64,000 bases of DNA from Carnobacterium_B sp040274945 (GCF_040274945.1 NZ_JBEMAR010000006.1:143416-207415), one strand, 5' to 3'. Positions 23,656 to 33,436 are shown, numbered from the stretch's first letter. The notes: generated by a model from the sequence alone, not told the origin. Numbers and translations: made by a program.

Positions 23656-23665
23656 TAAATCACCT

Positions 23666-23710
23666 CCACTTCCAACCAAGGAATAGTCATTGGTTGGAAG
23701 TGGTTTTTTT
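23666..23710 (+). terminator. intrinsic terminator
   Basis: CCACTTCCAACCAA forms a perfect 14-bp stem with its complement around a 10-base loop and is followed by T7. Confidence 0.92.
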
Positions 23711-23953
23711 ATTTTTTAATAAAATAATGAGAAAGATGATAATTTTTTAATGGTGTTTAAACAGGGTAAATAAAGGATTTTTAGACTTTTTGTATTAAGT
23801 CCATGTGAGAAAACGTTACATGATTAAGGTATATGTTAATTGATTTCTCATAAATGTGTATTTATACTATTGATTTAAGCAGCAAGAAAGACCTCGCCTG
23901 CTTAAAAAATTACTAATTACCATCAATGTTTTTGTAAAGGAGATGATACAGAG

Positions 23954-24676
23954 TTGATCAAGCTACAGAATGTAAATAAATATTTCGGCGACCACCATGT
24001 ACTAAAAGATGTTAATTTAGAGGTGGCTGAAGGGGAAAAAGTCGTTATCATAGGCCCTTCTGGTTCTGGAAAAAGTACCACAGTTAGATGTATGAATTTT
24101 CTTGAGGAACCTACGACAGGAGAAGTCTATATAGATGGCAATCAAATAACAGAAAAAAACAAATTAGAAATGGTGCGAAATTCTTCTGCAATGGTCTTTC
24201 AACAGTTCAACCTTTATCCGCATATGACGGTGTTAGGAAATCTGACAATTGGACCTATAAAATTACAGAATAAATCAAAAAAAGAAGCAGAAGAACTGGC
24301 TTATCGATATCTAGATATCGTAGGGTTGCGAGAAAAAGCAACAGCATACCCTTCAACACTCTCAGGAGGCCAACAACAAAGAGTCGCTATCGCTAGATCG
24401 CTCTGTTCTGAAAAGAAAATCATTCTATTTGATGAACCTACATCTGCTTTAGATCCAGAGACGGTTCAAGAAGTATTGGATGTTATGATCAAACTATCTA
24501 GCATGAACATTACAATGGTCGTTGTGACCCATGAAATGGGATTTGCTAAACAAGTAGCAGATCGGGTCATTTTTATGGATGATGGAACCATTTTAGAAGT
24601 AGGGCCACCAGAGCATTTCTTTGAAAACCCTACACATGAAAGAACAAAAGAATTTTTAAGTAAAATTTTAAGATGA
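23954..24676 (+). CDS. glnQ: polar amino acid ABC transporter ATPase
   Basis: 240 residues, TTG start after AAAGGAGATGATACAGAG. Walker A 'GPSGSGKST' (about 33-41), Q-loop 'FQQFNLYPHMTVLGN', signature 'LSGGQQQRVAIARSL', Walker B 'KIILFDEPTSALDPE', H-loop 'VVTHEMGFA'. The 'NLYPHMTVLxN' and 'FFxNPxHERTKEFLSKI' marks are those of the GlnQ/HisP family for glutamine, glutamate or aspartate uptake. First of four genes encoding a full transporter (ATPase, binding lipoprotein, two permeases). Confidence 0.93.
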   Translation: MIKLQNVNKYFGDHHVLKDVNLEVAEGEKVVIIGPSGSGKSTTVRCMNFLEEPTTGEVYIDGNQITEKNKLEMVRNSSAMVFQQFNLYPHMTVLGNLTIGPIKLQNKSKKEAEELAYRYLDIVGLREKATAYPSTLSGGQQQRVAIARSLCSEKKIILFDEPTSALDPETVQEVLDVMIKLSSMNITMVVVTHEMGFAKQVADRVIFMDDGTILEVGPPEHFFENPTHERTKEFLSKILR

Positions 24677-24707
24677 AAAATAAAGATATCCTTAGGAGGA
24701 AAAACAA

Positions 24708-25532
24708 ATGAAAAAAAGAAACTTATTAGCAACAGTCATTTTGTCTAGTGTATTATTTTTAGGTGCTTGCTCGTCAGATGACGGTTCAACAACAGAAGCA
24801 GACACACCAAAAGGGTCGGATCAAGTAACGATTGAATCAATCAAAGAAGCCGGCGTTTTAAAAGTAGGAGTAAAAGAAGATGTTCCAAACTTTGGGCTGA
24901 AGAATACAGATACAGGAGAAATAGAAGGATTTGAAATTGATATTGCTAAAAAAATTGCTGAAGACATTTTAGGCGATCCAGATGCCATTGAATTAACGCC
25001 TGTTACGGCTAAAACACGTGGTCCATTATTGGATAATGGCGAAGTTGATATGGTTATCGCCACTTTTACAGTTACTGAAGAACGCAAAGAAACATATAAT
25101 TTCTCAGATGCGTATTATGAAGATGCAGTTGGTTTACTAGTGAAAAAAGACAAAAACTATGAAGGTTTAAAAGATATGGATGGAGCAAATGTTGGTGTGG
25201 CACAAAGTTCTACAACGTCAGAAGCCATCACATCAGAAGCTGAACAATATGATATCACAGTAGAATTTTCAGAATATGCTACTTATCCAGAAATTAAAGC
25301 AGCGTTAGACTCAGGTCGTGTAGATGCATTTAGTGTGGACAGATCTATTTTGGCTGGTTATTTAGATGATTCAACTGAAATTTTGCCAGACCGTTTCGCA
25401 ACGCAAGATTATGGAATCGCAACAAAGAAAACAAATACGGAGTTAGCAGAGCATGTAAATGGGTTGATCACTACTTGGGGAGAAGATGATACTCTTAATG
25501 GATTGGTTACAGAGTGGGGATTGAGTGAATAA
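24708..25532 (+). CDS. amino acid ABC transporter substrate-binding lipoprotein
   Basis: 274 residues, signal peptide 'KKRNLLATVILSSVLFLGACSS' region with lipobox LGAC (Cys about 21). Then the SBP family 3 fold: 'IKEAGVLKVGVKEDVPNFGL', 'IEGFEIDIAKKIAEDILG', 'DMVIATFTVTEERKETYNFSD', 'YGIATKKTNTELAEHVNGLI'. The Arg in 'TVTEERKETYNFS', which binds the substrate alpha-carboxylate, is present. Close to PEB1/GltI-like aspartate-glutamate binders; exact specificity is not predictable. RBS AGGAGGA; the stop overlaps the first permease start by one base. Confidence 0.92.
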   Translation: MKKRNLLATVILSSVLFLGACSSDDGSTTEADTPKGSDQVTIESIKEAGVLKVGVKEDVPNFGLKNTDTGEIEGFEIDIAKKIAEDILGDPDAIELTPVTAKTRGPLLDNGEVDMVIATFTVTEERKETYNFSDAYYEDAVGLLVKKDKNYEGLKDMDGANVGVAQSSTTSEAITSEAEQYDITVEFSEYATYPEIKAALDSGRVDAFSVDRSILAGYLDDSTEILPDRFATQDYGIATKKTNTELAEHVNGLITTWGEDDTLNGLVTEWGLSE

Positions 25533-26242
25533 TGAAAAGTACAAATCCATTCGCTCTTTGGAGATGGGAGGATCTTTTTCAAAATTTTGATAATTTTAGT
25601 TCTGGATTTTTAAGAACACTCCAAGTGGCCATCTTAGCATTAGCTTTATCATTGATAATCGGAATCGTGATTGGGATATTATCAACTGCCCACAATTTGA
25701 TTCTGCGTTCGATTGCACGAGTATATGTCGAAATTTTTCAAAATATCCCTCTTGTCATTCAAATTTTCTTTATGTATAACGGATTAGCAATGGCAGGATT
25801 GGTCTTGAGCGAGTTTACGATTGGGGTAGTAGGGGTTGGGTTGTATCATGGAGCTTACATTGGTGAAGTGGTACGTGCGGGTATTTTATCTGTTCCTAAA
25901 GGCCAGCAAGAAGCTGCGTATGCTCAAGGATTTAGTTATACACAAACCATGCGCTACATCATATTGCCACAAATGGTTAAAGGTATTTTGCCTCCATTAA
26001 CCAATCAAGCGGTCAATTTGATAAAAAATACTTCTGTGTTGGCTATTATCGCAGGAGCAGACTTAATGTATGCAGCGGACTCTTATGCTTCATTTAGCTT
26101 GAATTATGGACCATCCTATGTGGTTGCAGGATTGCTTTACTTCATTCTCTGTTTCCCGCTGGCTACGTTCTCAAGGAAATACGAAGAGAAATTAAAAAAG
26201 AATGATTCCTTAGTTGTGGATATTCCGGAGGTGATGGAATGA
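25532..26242 (+). CDS. amino acid ABC transporter permease
   Basis: 236 residues, about five membrane segments, His/Glu/Gln/Arg-opine permease type. It has 'FLRTLQVAILALALSLIIGIVIG', 'YVEIFQNIPLVIQIFFMYNG', and the EAA loop 'QQEAAYAQGFSYTQTMRYII' followed by 'LPQMVKGILPPLTNQAVNLIKNTSVL'. The ATG overlaps the TAA of the lipoprotein gene (TAATG), and its own TGA overlaps the ATG of the second permease (ATGA). The tight coupling supports a heterodimeric membrane channel. Confidence 0.92.
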   Translation: MKSTNPFALWRWEDLFQNFDNFSSGFLRTLQVAILALALSLIIGIVIGILSTAHNLILRSIARVYVEIFQNIPLVIQIFFMYNGLAMAGLVLSEFTIGVVGVGLYHGAYIGEVVRAGILSVPKGQQEAAYAQGFSYTQTMRYIILPQMVKGILPPLTNQAVNLIKNTSVLAIIAGADLMYAADSYASFSLNYGPSYVVAGLLYFILCFPLATFSRKYEEKLKKNDSLVVDIPEVME

Positions 26243-26898
26243 TGAACTCCATAGAAACCGTTTTTACACGGCCTAACGTATTGTTCTTGTTAGATGGATT
26301 GTGGACTACATTGTTGATTTCTTTATGTGTGGTGATCCTTTCAATCGTGTTTGGAACACTCCTAGGGTTGATCAGAAACTATGAAAAGAAGTTTTTCGGA
26401 AAAATAGCTGGATTTTACATCGAGTTATTCCGTAATACGCCATTGTTACTATGGATGCTCGGTTGTGCTTTCCTGATACCAGGAAGTACGATATTAGTGA
26501 AAGCTTCCATAGCGTTGTTTCTTTATACAGCTGCAGTAGTGGCAGAAATTGTGCGTGGCGGATTAAATTCGATACCGAAAGGACAATTTGAAGCTGCTCA
26601 TTCTCAAGGGTTTTCATTTTTTCAAACACTAGTGTATATTATTTTGCCACAAACCTTCAAAAAAATTATTCCTTCTTTACTGTCACAAGTGATTACAACT
26701 ATTAAAGATACGTCATTTCTTGCTGGACTAGGAATCATGGAATTTACACGAAGTGGCCAAGTTATTTTAGGAAAAGTAACAAAAACTTCTGAAGTGTTTT
26801 TGATTTATGGTTTCTTAGCAGTTGTTTATTTTATTATTTGCTTCGCATTGTCGGTTTTAGTAAGGAATTGGCATGAAAAAAATTCTGAAAATGTATAG
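26239..26898 (+). CDS. amino acid ABC transporter permease, second subunit
   Basis: 219 residues of the same permease family: 'LLDGLWTTLLISLCVVILSIVFG', 'FYIELFRNTPLLLWML', EAA loop 'QFEAAHSQGFSFFQTLVYII', 'LPQTFKKIIPSLLSQVITTIKDTSFL'. It starts inside the previous stop (ATGA) with GGAGGTG upstream. Last gene of the four-gene operon, followed by the hairpin at 26912-26945. Confidence 0.92.
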   Translation: MMNSIETVFTRPNVLFLLDGLWTTLLISLCVVILSIVFGTLLGLIRNYEKKFFGKIAGFYIELFRNTPLLLWMLGCAFLIPGSTILVKASIALFLYTAAVVAEIVRGGLNSIPKGQFEAAHSQGFSFFQTLVYIILPQTFKKIIPSLLSQVITTIKDTSFLAGLGIMEFTRSGQVILGKVTKTSEVFLIYGFLAVVYFIICFALSVLVRNWHEKNSENV

Positions 26899-26911
26899 TG
26901 TATATAATTTT

Positions 26912-26945
26912 AAAAAAACGGACTCTTAATGGGTCCGTTTTTTTT
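26912..26945. terminator. bidirectional terminator
   Basis: AAAACGGACTC and GGGTCCGTTTTTTTT around TTAAT. It lies between the ABC operon and the convergent DUF72 gene. Confidence 0.85.
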
Positions 26946-26956
26946 CTATAAAATTA

Positions 26957-27811
26957 TTAAAAATCTTCCTCAAATAAATTCAATTCGGTTTGTTGTGGAG
27001 CAAGATGATCAAATGTAAGCTGTAATTTTTTTTGCAATTGTTTTGCATTTTTCGCGGCATGTCCACCAGAATTATTGTTGAAAATAACGGCAACTTCTTT
27101 TGACTCTGTTTCTAATTGGCGAATAATGGTTACGAAATCATCCAATTCAGAAGAACTGTAATCATAAAGTGTTCGTTTTTCCCGCCAATTGGGTCCACTG
27201 GCATCTAACCAACCTTCATAGTTTTGCCCGTGCAAGCGAAACAGTGTGAGTTCGTCGTTGGTCCCTTTGACGGTTAAAGGAACGCTATTTCCGGGGGTCT
27301 GAGGTTGATCGACAACAGTGTGAATAAATTGTTCTTCCGTTAAAAAAGCCAATGTGTTTTCTTTATTCGTGTCACTGTACCAGCTAGAATGACGAAATTC
27401 GATCGCTATTGGTAGTTCACCCATGTATTGACGGACTTTCCTTAAATACTGAACGTGTTCTTTTGTACAATCAAAATAAGGTGGAAACTGAAATAGAAAA
27501 GTTTTGATTCGATGCGCGGTGATCATAGGTTCAAAAATCGCAATGTAATGCTCGAACATTTGTTGTTCAGTCGGGAAAAATTTCAGCCAATCTTTGTGTA
27601 ACGTCATCGCTTGAAAAGCTTTAGGGATAAATTGAAAAGTAGCTGGTGTTTTTTCTATCCATGAGAAAATGTTTTTATCAGGAGGAATAGCATAAAAGCT
27701 GGTATCCAATTCTACAAAAGGGAAATGTGAACTATAATCTTCCAATCGTTTCGATTTTCGGACGGTTAGTAAGTCATGATCAGACCAACCCGTTAAACCA
27801 ATAGAAATCAT
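26957..27811 (-). CDS. DUF72 family protein
   Basis: 284 residues from the ATG at 27811 (AAGAAGGAGTCACA upstream). DUF72 (YecE/YunF) TIM-barrel marks: 'SIGLTGWSDHDLL', 'FPFVELDTSFYAIPP', 'FQFIPKAFQAMTLHKDW', 'TFLFQFPPYFDCT', 'PIAIEFRHSSWY', 'LTLFRLHGQNYEGW', 'AVIFNNNSGGHAAKNA'. No biochemical role is established for the family. Convergent to the amino acid transporter and divergent from the HAD phosphatase gene. Confidence 0.93.
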   Translation of the reverse strand: MISIGLTGWSDHDLLTVRKSKRLEDYSSHFPFVELDTSFYAIPPDKNIFSWIEKTPATFQFIPKAFQAMTLHKDWLKFFPTEQQMFEHYIAIFEPMITAHRIKTFLFQFPPYFDCTKEHVQYLRKVRQYMGELPIAIEFRHSSWYSDTNKENTLAFLTEEQFIHTVVDQPQTPGNSVPLTVKGTNDELTLFRLHGQNYEGWLDASGPNWREKRTLYDYSSSELDDFVTIIRQLETESKEVAVIFNNNSGGHAAKNAKQLQKKLQLTFDHLAPQQTELNLFEEDF

Positions 27812-28046
27812 TGTGACTCCTTCTTTCTTGAGTAATAAATCATTAGCCTTATTGTACCGCAACCGTTATTATTAAGGAAAGTAAAAGCTTTTTATAAAAT
27901 TTATCACTTAAATGGATAGAAAGAAACACAATTGAAGTATATTAAATAACAATACGAATGTTTCACGCGAAACATTTTGTTTCACTGCGATTGATACAAA
28001 ATAAAAATGGCAGTAGTTGAATATGAAAATCAGAGGAGCACTTAAA

Positions 28047-28886
28047 ATGTATAAGGTTATATTTTTTGATATTGATGGAACATTATTAACAGATAAAAAA
28101 AGAATTCCAGATTCTGCTAGAAAAGCTATTCAAGATTTGAAGAAAAAAGGGATTATACCAGTTATTGCCACTGGAAGAGCGCCGTTTAGAATTGATGAAA
28201 TTCTAGCATCCTTAGACATTCAAACACATATCACATTGAACGGTCAGTATGTTGTGTATGAGGGAGAGGTGATTCACCAAAATCCATTGTCGGTGGATTC
28301 TGTTAAACGACTTGCACTAGCTGCAGAAACAAATAAGCAACGCATAGCGTTTTGTGGAAGCGATGAAATATTAGGGACTTCTATGGTTACTTTTGGACAA
28401 AAAGGATTATTGAAAAAAATGATTCAGCAAGTTCCAATAGCTCCACCTAAAAAAGTGATGCAATTGCTTATGCGCTATGTTGGCTCTTCTAAAAGAGTGA
28501 AGCCGATTTTGCCACATTACTATGAAGACCGAACCATTTACCAGTGCATCATCCATACAACAGAAGAATATGATGCTTTTTACCAAGAAGCTTTTCCGGA
28601 TTGTCATTTCACACGATGGAATCCCTATTCAGTAGATGTGATCTCGAAAGGAATGTCTAAAGCAGTAGGCATTCAAAAGTTAATTGAACATATAGGTATC
28701 GATATAAGTGAAACAGTCGCATTTGGAGATGGATTGAATGATATTGAAATGTTGCAGGCAGTAGGTATGGGAATAGCCATGGAAAATGGACGTACAGAGT
28801 TGAAAGAAATTGCAGATGACATTACAGCATCTCCAGAAAACCATGGCATTTTAAAAGGTTTACAAAAATTGAATTTAGTACCGTAA
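28047..28886 (+). CDS. Cof-type HAD-IIB phosphatase
   Basis: 279 residues from the ATG at 28047, after CAGAGGAGCACTTAAA; the in-frame ATG at 28017 is upstream of that ribosome site. HAD motifs: I 'FFDIDGTLL' (Asp nucleophile about 9), II 'VIATGRAP', III Lys in 'SKGMSKAVGIQKLI', IV 'VAFGDGLNDIEMLQAVGMGIAMENG'. The cap is the C2B type, as in Cof and sugar/flavin phosphatases. Substrate cannot be predicted. It stands alone ahead of the metS promoter region. Confidence 0.93.
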   Translation: MYKVIFFDIDGTLLTDKKRIPDSARKAIQDLKKKGIIPVIATGRAPFRIDEILASLDIQTHITLNGQYVVYEGEVIHQNPLSVDSVKRLALAAETNKQRIAFCGSDEILGTSMVTFGQKGLLKKMIQQVPIAPPKKVMQLLMRYVGSSKRVKPILPHYYEDRTIYQCIIHTTEEYDAFYQEAFPDCHFTRWNPYSVDVISKGMSKAVGIQKLIEHIGIDISETVAFGDGLNDIEMLQAVGMGIAMENGRTELKEIADDITASPENHGILKGLQKLNLVP

Positions 28887-29118
28887 AAAGTCTTGGAAAT
28901 ATCAGGGGAAACTTTAGTTAAGATATAAAGAATTCATGCGCAATTTCCTATTTTCAGTAGTTTTCTGTGGTATACTATTTCAGAAAGCTTTTGAGAAAAA
29001 TCAATTTAAATAAAAAAGCACCCTACTCATTTTTTATCTAAACGTACCTTCTTTTCTAAAAGAGTGTTTGATAGATGGTTAGAATGGAGTAGTTAAACCT
29101 ACTAAGGAGGCACCTAAA

Positions 29119-31143
29119 GTGACTGAGAAAAAAACATTTTATATTACAACACCTATTTACTATCCAAGTGGAAAATTGCATATTGGAAATGCCTATTCAA
29201 CAATTGCGTGTGATGTTATGGCACGATACAAAAGGATGCAAGACTTTGATGTTTTTTATTTGACAGGTAGCGATGAGCATGGTCAAAAAATTGAAAACAA
29301 GGCCCAAGAATTAAACATTACGCCTCAAAAATATGTCGATCAAATGGCTGAAGGCATGCAAAAATTATGGAAATTATTAGAAATCAGCAATGATAAGTTT
29401 ATCCGCACAACTGATCCTGCACATGAAAAAGTTGTCGCAGATATTTTTGAACGCTTTTTAGCGCAAGGAGATATTTATCTTGATGAATATGAAGGCTGGT
29501 ACTCCGTTCCAGATGAAACTTTTTATACCGAAACACAATTAGTGGATATTGAACGTGATGACCAAGGCAACATCGTTGGCGGGAAATCACCAGATAGCGG
29601 ACATCCCGTAGAGTTAATCAAAGAGGAGTCTTATTTCTTTAGAATGAGTAAGTATTCGGATCGTTTATTGGCGTACTACAATGAACATCCAGATTTCATT
29701 CAACCTGAATCGCGTAAAAATGAAATGATCAATAATTTTATTAAACCTGGTTTGGAAGATTTAGCTGTTTCACGTACGACATTTACTTGGGGAGTTAAAG
29801 TACCAAGCAATCCGAAACACGTTATTTACGTATGGATCGATGCATTGGCAAATTACATTACTGCACTTGGCTACGGTACAGATGATACATCATTGTTTGA
29901 TAAATTCTGGCCAGCAGATGTGCATATGGTAGGAAAAGAAATTGTTCGTTTCCACACTATTTATTGGCCAATTATGTTAATGGCTCTAGATTTGCCATTG
30001 CCTAAAAAGATATTTGGCCATGGCTGGTTGTTGATGAAAGATGGCAAAATGTCTAAATCAAAAGGAAACGTTGTTTATCCAGAAATGCTAGTAGAACAGT
30101 ATGGATTAGATGCTTTGCGTTATTACTTAATGCGTGAAGTGACATTTGGAAGCGACGGTGTATTCACTCCAGAAGACTTTGTTTCTCGTGTGAATTACGA
30201 CTTAGCAAATGACTTAGGAAACTTGCTCAATCGTACAGTTGCGATGATCAACAAGTATTTCGATGGAGAAGTTCCTAAATATTCAGGAAACGTTACAGAA
30301 TTCGATGCTATCTTAAAAGAAACAGCAGAAAAAGTTTGTGCGGATTACCAAAACGAAATGGAAAATATGCAATTTAGTAGTGCATTAAGCCATGTTTGGG
30401 TATTGATTTCACGTGCCAATAAATACATTGATGAAACTGCACCATGGAAATTAGCAAAAGAAGAAGAGAAGACAAGCGAATTGGCGAGTGTCATGGTTCA
30501 TTTAGCAGAAACGCTTCGTATTTCAGCTATTTTATTGCAACCGTTCTTGACTCATGCACCTAAAGAAATTTTTGCTCAATTGGGAGTAGAAGGAGAATTT
30601 GCTGGAAATTGGTCAACCGTTCAATTTGGCTCATTCCCTGAAAATACTACAGTGATCAAAAAAGGTACACCTATATTCCCACGTTTAGATATAGATGTAG
30701 AAGTTGCTTACATTAAAGAACAAATGGCAGGTGTTCCTGATCAACAAGAGCAAGAAGCTGAAGAGGAAACGAAATGGGATCCTTCAGAAACTATTTTAAC
30801 ATCAACAAAAGAGAAACAAATTAAGTACGATGATTTTGATAAAGTTGAATTAAAAGTCGCTGAAGTTATCGATTGTCAAAAAGTAGAAGGAGCAGATAAG
30901 CTCTTGAAATTCCGTTTAGATGCAGGGGATGAGGGTCATCGTCAAATTCTTTCTGGTATTGCAGAGTGGTATCCGAATCCAGAAGCTTTGATTGGCAAAA
31001 AAGTTGTGATCGTTGCGAACTTGAAACCGCGTAAAATGCGTGGAGAGGTCAGTCAAGGAATGATTTTATCTGCTGAAAAAGATGGGAAATTACAAATTAT
31101 TGAAGCGCCAATTGAAGCACCAAATGGATCCGAAGTTGCTTAA
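29119..31143 (+). CDS. metG: methionyl-tRNA synthetase
   Basis: 674 residues, GTG start after AAGGAGGCACCTAAA. Class I motifs: 'PIYYPSGKLHIGNAYST' (HIGH-type) and 'GKMSKSKGNVVYPE' (KMSKS). The insert between 120 and 165 lacks the zinc-binding cysteine knuckles, as is usual for the single-domain Firmicute type. The C-terminal ~110 residues ('DDFDKVELKVAEVIDCQKVE', 'LSGIAEWYPNPEALIGKKVV') are the Arc1p-like tRNA-binding and dimerisation domain. It charges tRNA-Met. No T-box was found upstream; a TATACT -10 lies about 150 bases ahead. Called metS in Bacillus. Confidence 0.97.
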   Translation: MTEKKTFYITTPIYYPSGKLHIGNAYSTIACDVMARYKRMQDFDVFYLTGSDEHGQKIENKAQELNITPQKYVDQMAEGMQKLWKLLEISNDKFIRTTDPAHEKVVADIFERFLAQGDIYLDEYEGWYSVPDETFYTETQLVDIERDDQGNIVGGKSPDSGHPVELIKEESYFFRMSKYSDRLLAYYNEHPDFIQPESRKNEMINNFIKPGLEDLAVSRTTFTWGVKVPSNPKHVIYVWIDALANYITALGYGTDDTSLFDKFWPADVHMVGKEIVRFHTIYWPIMLMALDLPLPKKIFGHGWLLMKDGKMSKSKGNVVYPEMLVEQYGLDALRYYLMREVTFGSDGVFTPEDFVSRVNYDLANDLGNLLNRTVAMINKYFDGEVPKYSGNVTEFDAILKETAEKVCADYQNEMENMQFSSALSHVWVLISRANKYIDETAPWKLAKEEEKTSELASVMVHLAETLRISAILLQPFLTHAPKEIFAQLGVEGEFAGNWSTVQFGSFPENTTVIKKGTPIFPRLDIDVEVAYIKEQMAGVPDQQEQEAEEETKWDPSETILTSTKEKQIKYDDFDKVELKVAEVIDCQKVEGADKLLKFRLDAGDEGHRQILSGIAEWYPNPEALIGKKVVIVANLKPRKMRGEVSQGMILSAEKDGKLQIIEAPIEAPNGSEVA

Positions 31144-31160
31144 AATCTTATAAAACGAAT

Positions 31161-31194
31161 GCCCTGCTGGAACTCATTTAGCAGGGTGTTTCTG
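31161..31194 (+). terminator. weak hairpin after metG
   Basis: CCCTGCT pairs with AGCAGGG, followed by a broken T run (TGTTTCTGTT). It may attenuate rather than stop transcription into tatD. Confidence 0.5.
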
Positions 31195-31222
31195 TTAACG
31201 ATGAACAAGAAAGGATGATACG

Positions 31223-31990
31223 ATGTTATTTGATACGCATACGCATATTAATGCAGAAGAATTTGATCATGAAGTTCCTGAAACTGTGCAGCGTGCACTT
31301 GAAAACGATGTGAGTAAAATGGCTGTAGTAGGGTTTGATACTGAAACGATTGAAAAATCGATAGCCTTAAGTAAGGAATACAAAGAAGTGTACAGTATTA
31401 TTGGTTGGCACCCTACTGAAAGCTATTTGTATACTGAACAAATTGAAGAGAAGTTGTATCAACAATTGAAATTGCCAAAAGTTGTGGCTATGGGAGAAAT
31501 GGGTTTGGATTACCACTGGGATACTTCTCCAAAAGATGTTCAAAAGGATGTCTTTCATAGGCAAATGCAAATTGCCAGAGAGTTGAACATGCCTATTAGT
31601 ATTCATATGAGAGATTCAATTGAAGATACTTATGAGATACTGAAAAAAGAACATGTTGAAGATATTGGCGGTATTATGCACAGTTTTAGTGGCGATACAC
31701 TTTGGATGGAACGTTTCTTAGACTTAGGCATGCACATTTCTGTAAGTGGCGTTATCACGTTTAAAAATGCGCCTGAAGTAAGAGAAGTAGCTAAAGCTGC
31801 GCCGTTTGATAAATTATTGATTGAAACAGATGCACCTTACTTAGCTCCGATGCCTTATAGAGGAAAACGCAATGAACCGGCTTACGTGAGATTTGTAGCG
31901 GAAGAAGTGGCTAAGCAAAGAGGCGTTAGTTATGAAGAAGTGGCTCAACAAACAATGCAAAATGCTAATCGCTTGTTTAGGTTAGCTTAA
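31223..31990 (+). CDS. TatD-family metal-dependent DNase
   Basis: 255 residues. Amidohydrolase-type TIM barrel with TatD marks: 'FDTHTHINAEEFDHE' (HxH), 'MGEMGLDYHW' (Glu), 'ISIHMRDSIEDT' (His), 'GGIMHSFSGD' (His), 'LIETDAPYLAP' (Asp). Equivalent of B. subtilis YabD, in the same order ahead of rnmV and rsmA. The stop overlaps the rnmV ATG (TTAATGG), so the genes are coupled. Ribosome site AAGGATGAT. Confidence 0.95.
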   Translation: MLFDTHTHINAEEFDHEVPETVQRALENDVSKMAVVGFDTETIEKSIALSKEYKEVYSIIGWHPTESYLYTEQIEEKLYQQLKLPKVVAMGEMGLDYHWDTSPKDVQKDVFHRQMQIARELNMPISIHMRDSIEDTYEILKKEHVEDIGGIMHSFSGDTLWMERFLDLGMHISVSGVITFKNAPEVREVAKAAPFDKLLIETDAPYLAPMPYRGKRNEPAYVRFVAEEVAKQRGVSYEEVAQQTMQNANRLFRLA

Positions 31991-32556
31991 TGGAAAAAAT
32001 AAAAGAAATTATAGTTGTTGAAGGCCGTGATGATACAAGACGCATTTTGGAATCGGTTGAAGCAGATACTATTGAAACAAACGGTTCAGCTATTGATGAA
32101 GAAACGTTGAAGCTAATAAAAAAAGCTCACGAAACAAGAGGTGTTATTGTTTTTACAGATCCCGATTTTCCTGGTGAAAAAATCCGGAAAATCATTTCTC
32201 AAGCTGTTCCCGGAGTGAAACACGCTTTTTTGACAAAAGATGAGGCTAAAGCAAAGGGCAAGGGCAGCTTAGGTATTGAACATGCTTCACCTGAAGCGAT
32301 ACGTACAGCATTATCAAAATGCTACACCGAAACCATAGCTAAAGAGTCGCTCATTTCACAAGAATTGTTAATGGATGCTGGCTTGATCATGGGGCCTTTT
32401 GCTCGAAAGAGACGAACAAAATTGGGTGAAAAACTTAATATTGGTTACACTAACGGAAAACAACTTCAAAAGAGATTGCAAATGTTTCAAATCTCACCTG
32501 AAGAAGTTGTAACAGTGATGCAACAAATTTTGGAGGAAGAAAATGACAACACATAA
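31990..32556 (+). CDS. rnmV: ribonuclease M5
   Basis: 188 residues. N-terminal Toprim domain: 'IIVVEGRDDTRRI' (catalytic Glu) and 'VIVFTDPDFPGEKIRK' (DxD-type acidic pair), then the family tail with 'IGYTNGKQLQKRLQMFQIS'. RNase M5 makes the final cuts that release mature 5S rRNA in Firmicutes, acting with ribosomal protein L18. It overlaps tatD by one base and rsmA by 14 bases. Confidence 0.96.
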   Translation: MEKIKEIIVVEGRDDTRRILESVEADTIETNGSAIDEETLKLIKKAHETRGVIVFTDPDFPGEKIRKIISQAVPGVKHAFLTKDEAKAKGKGSLGIEHASPEAIRTALSKCYTETIAKESLISQELLMDAGLIMGPFARKRRTKLGEKLNIGYTNGKQLQKRLQMFQISPEEVVTVMQQILEEENDNT

Positions 32557-33436
32557 AGATATCGCAACCCCATCAAGAACCAAAGAGATAATGGAAAAAT
32601 ATGGCTTCTCAGTAAAGAAAAGTTTAGGACAAAATTTTATTGTGGATCCTAACATTTTAAGCAATATTGTAGCAGCGTCTAATATTGACAAAAACACAAA
32701 CGTTATTGAAGTTGGTCCCGGTATAGGTGCTTTAACGGAACATCTTGCAAGAGCGAGTAAGGAAGTTATTGCTTTTGAAATTGATAATCGTTTATTACCA
32801 GTATTAGCGGATACGTTAAGTCCGTATGATAATGTTTCGATTGTTCATAGTGATGTATTGAAAATCAATTTACAAAAAACCTTGCCAGAAATGATTGATT
32901 TAGAGGAACCTTTAGTTGTGGTAGCTAATTTACCTTACTACATTACAACGCCTATCATTATGCATTTCTTAGAGACACCTGTTCGAATCGATGGATTAAC
33001 GATTATGATGCAAAAGGAAGTAGCCGAAAGAATAACAGCTGCTCCTGGCAGCAAAGCTTATGGATCATTGTCTATCGCTATCCAGTACTACATGGAAGCT
33101 GAAGTCGCTTTTATTGTTCCTAAGACAGTCTTTGTACCACAACCAAATGTTGACTCTGCCATTATTAAGCTAACAAGAAGAGCAACACCAAGTGTAACAG
33201 TTAAGAATGAAAAGTCTTTTTTTGCACTTGTTCGTTCGGCTTTTGTGCAAAGACGTAAAACACTTTGGAATAATTTATTAATCAGATACGGCAAAGAAGA
33301 TTCTACTAGAGAAAAACTAACCCAAGCATTAGAAGTCGCAGGCATTGATCCAAAGCGTCGTGGGGAAACATTAAGCCTAGAAGAATTCGGCCGATTATCA
33401 GATGCAATCGATGAGATTGTATTAAAAGAAGATTAA
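32543..33436 (+). CDS. rsmA: 16S rRNA dimethyladenosine transferase
   Basis: 297 residues (KsgA). Rossmann methyltransferase blocks: 'KKSLGQNFIVDPNIL', SAM motif 'VIEVGPGIGALTEHLA', 'AFEIDNRL', catalytic motif IV 'VANLPYYITTPIIMH', then 'MMQKEVAERI' and the C-terminal helical domain 'VRSAFVQRRKTLWNNL'. It dimethylates two adjacent adenosines in helix 45 of 16S rRNA. GGAGGAAGAA is the ribosome site inside the end of rnmV. Confidence 0.97.
   Translation: MTTHKDIATPSRTKEIMEKYGFSVKKSLGQNFIVDPNILSNIVAASNIDKNTNVIEVGPGIGALTEHLARASKEVIAFEIDNRLLPVLADTLSPYDNVSIVHSDVLKINLQKTLPEMIDLEEPLVVVANLPYYITTPIIMHFLETPVRIDGLTIMMQKEVAERITAAPGSKAYGSLSIAIQYYMEAEVAFIVPKTVFVPQPNVDSAIIKLTRRATPSVTVKNEKSFFALVRSAFVQRRKTLWNNLLIRYGKEDSTREKLTQALEVAGIDPKRRGETLSLEEFGRLSDAIDEIVLKED

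Noticed and set aside
23805..23822. GAGAAAACGTTACA upstream of the amino acid ABC operon as a cre site
   Set aside because: It misses the leading T and the 3' CA of the consensus.
28900..29118. T-box or riboswitch ahead of metG
   Set aside because: No T-box sequence, specifier stem or S-box fold could be recognised; only a simple promoter-like TATACT.
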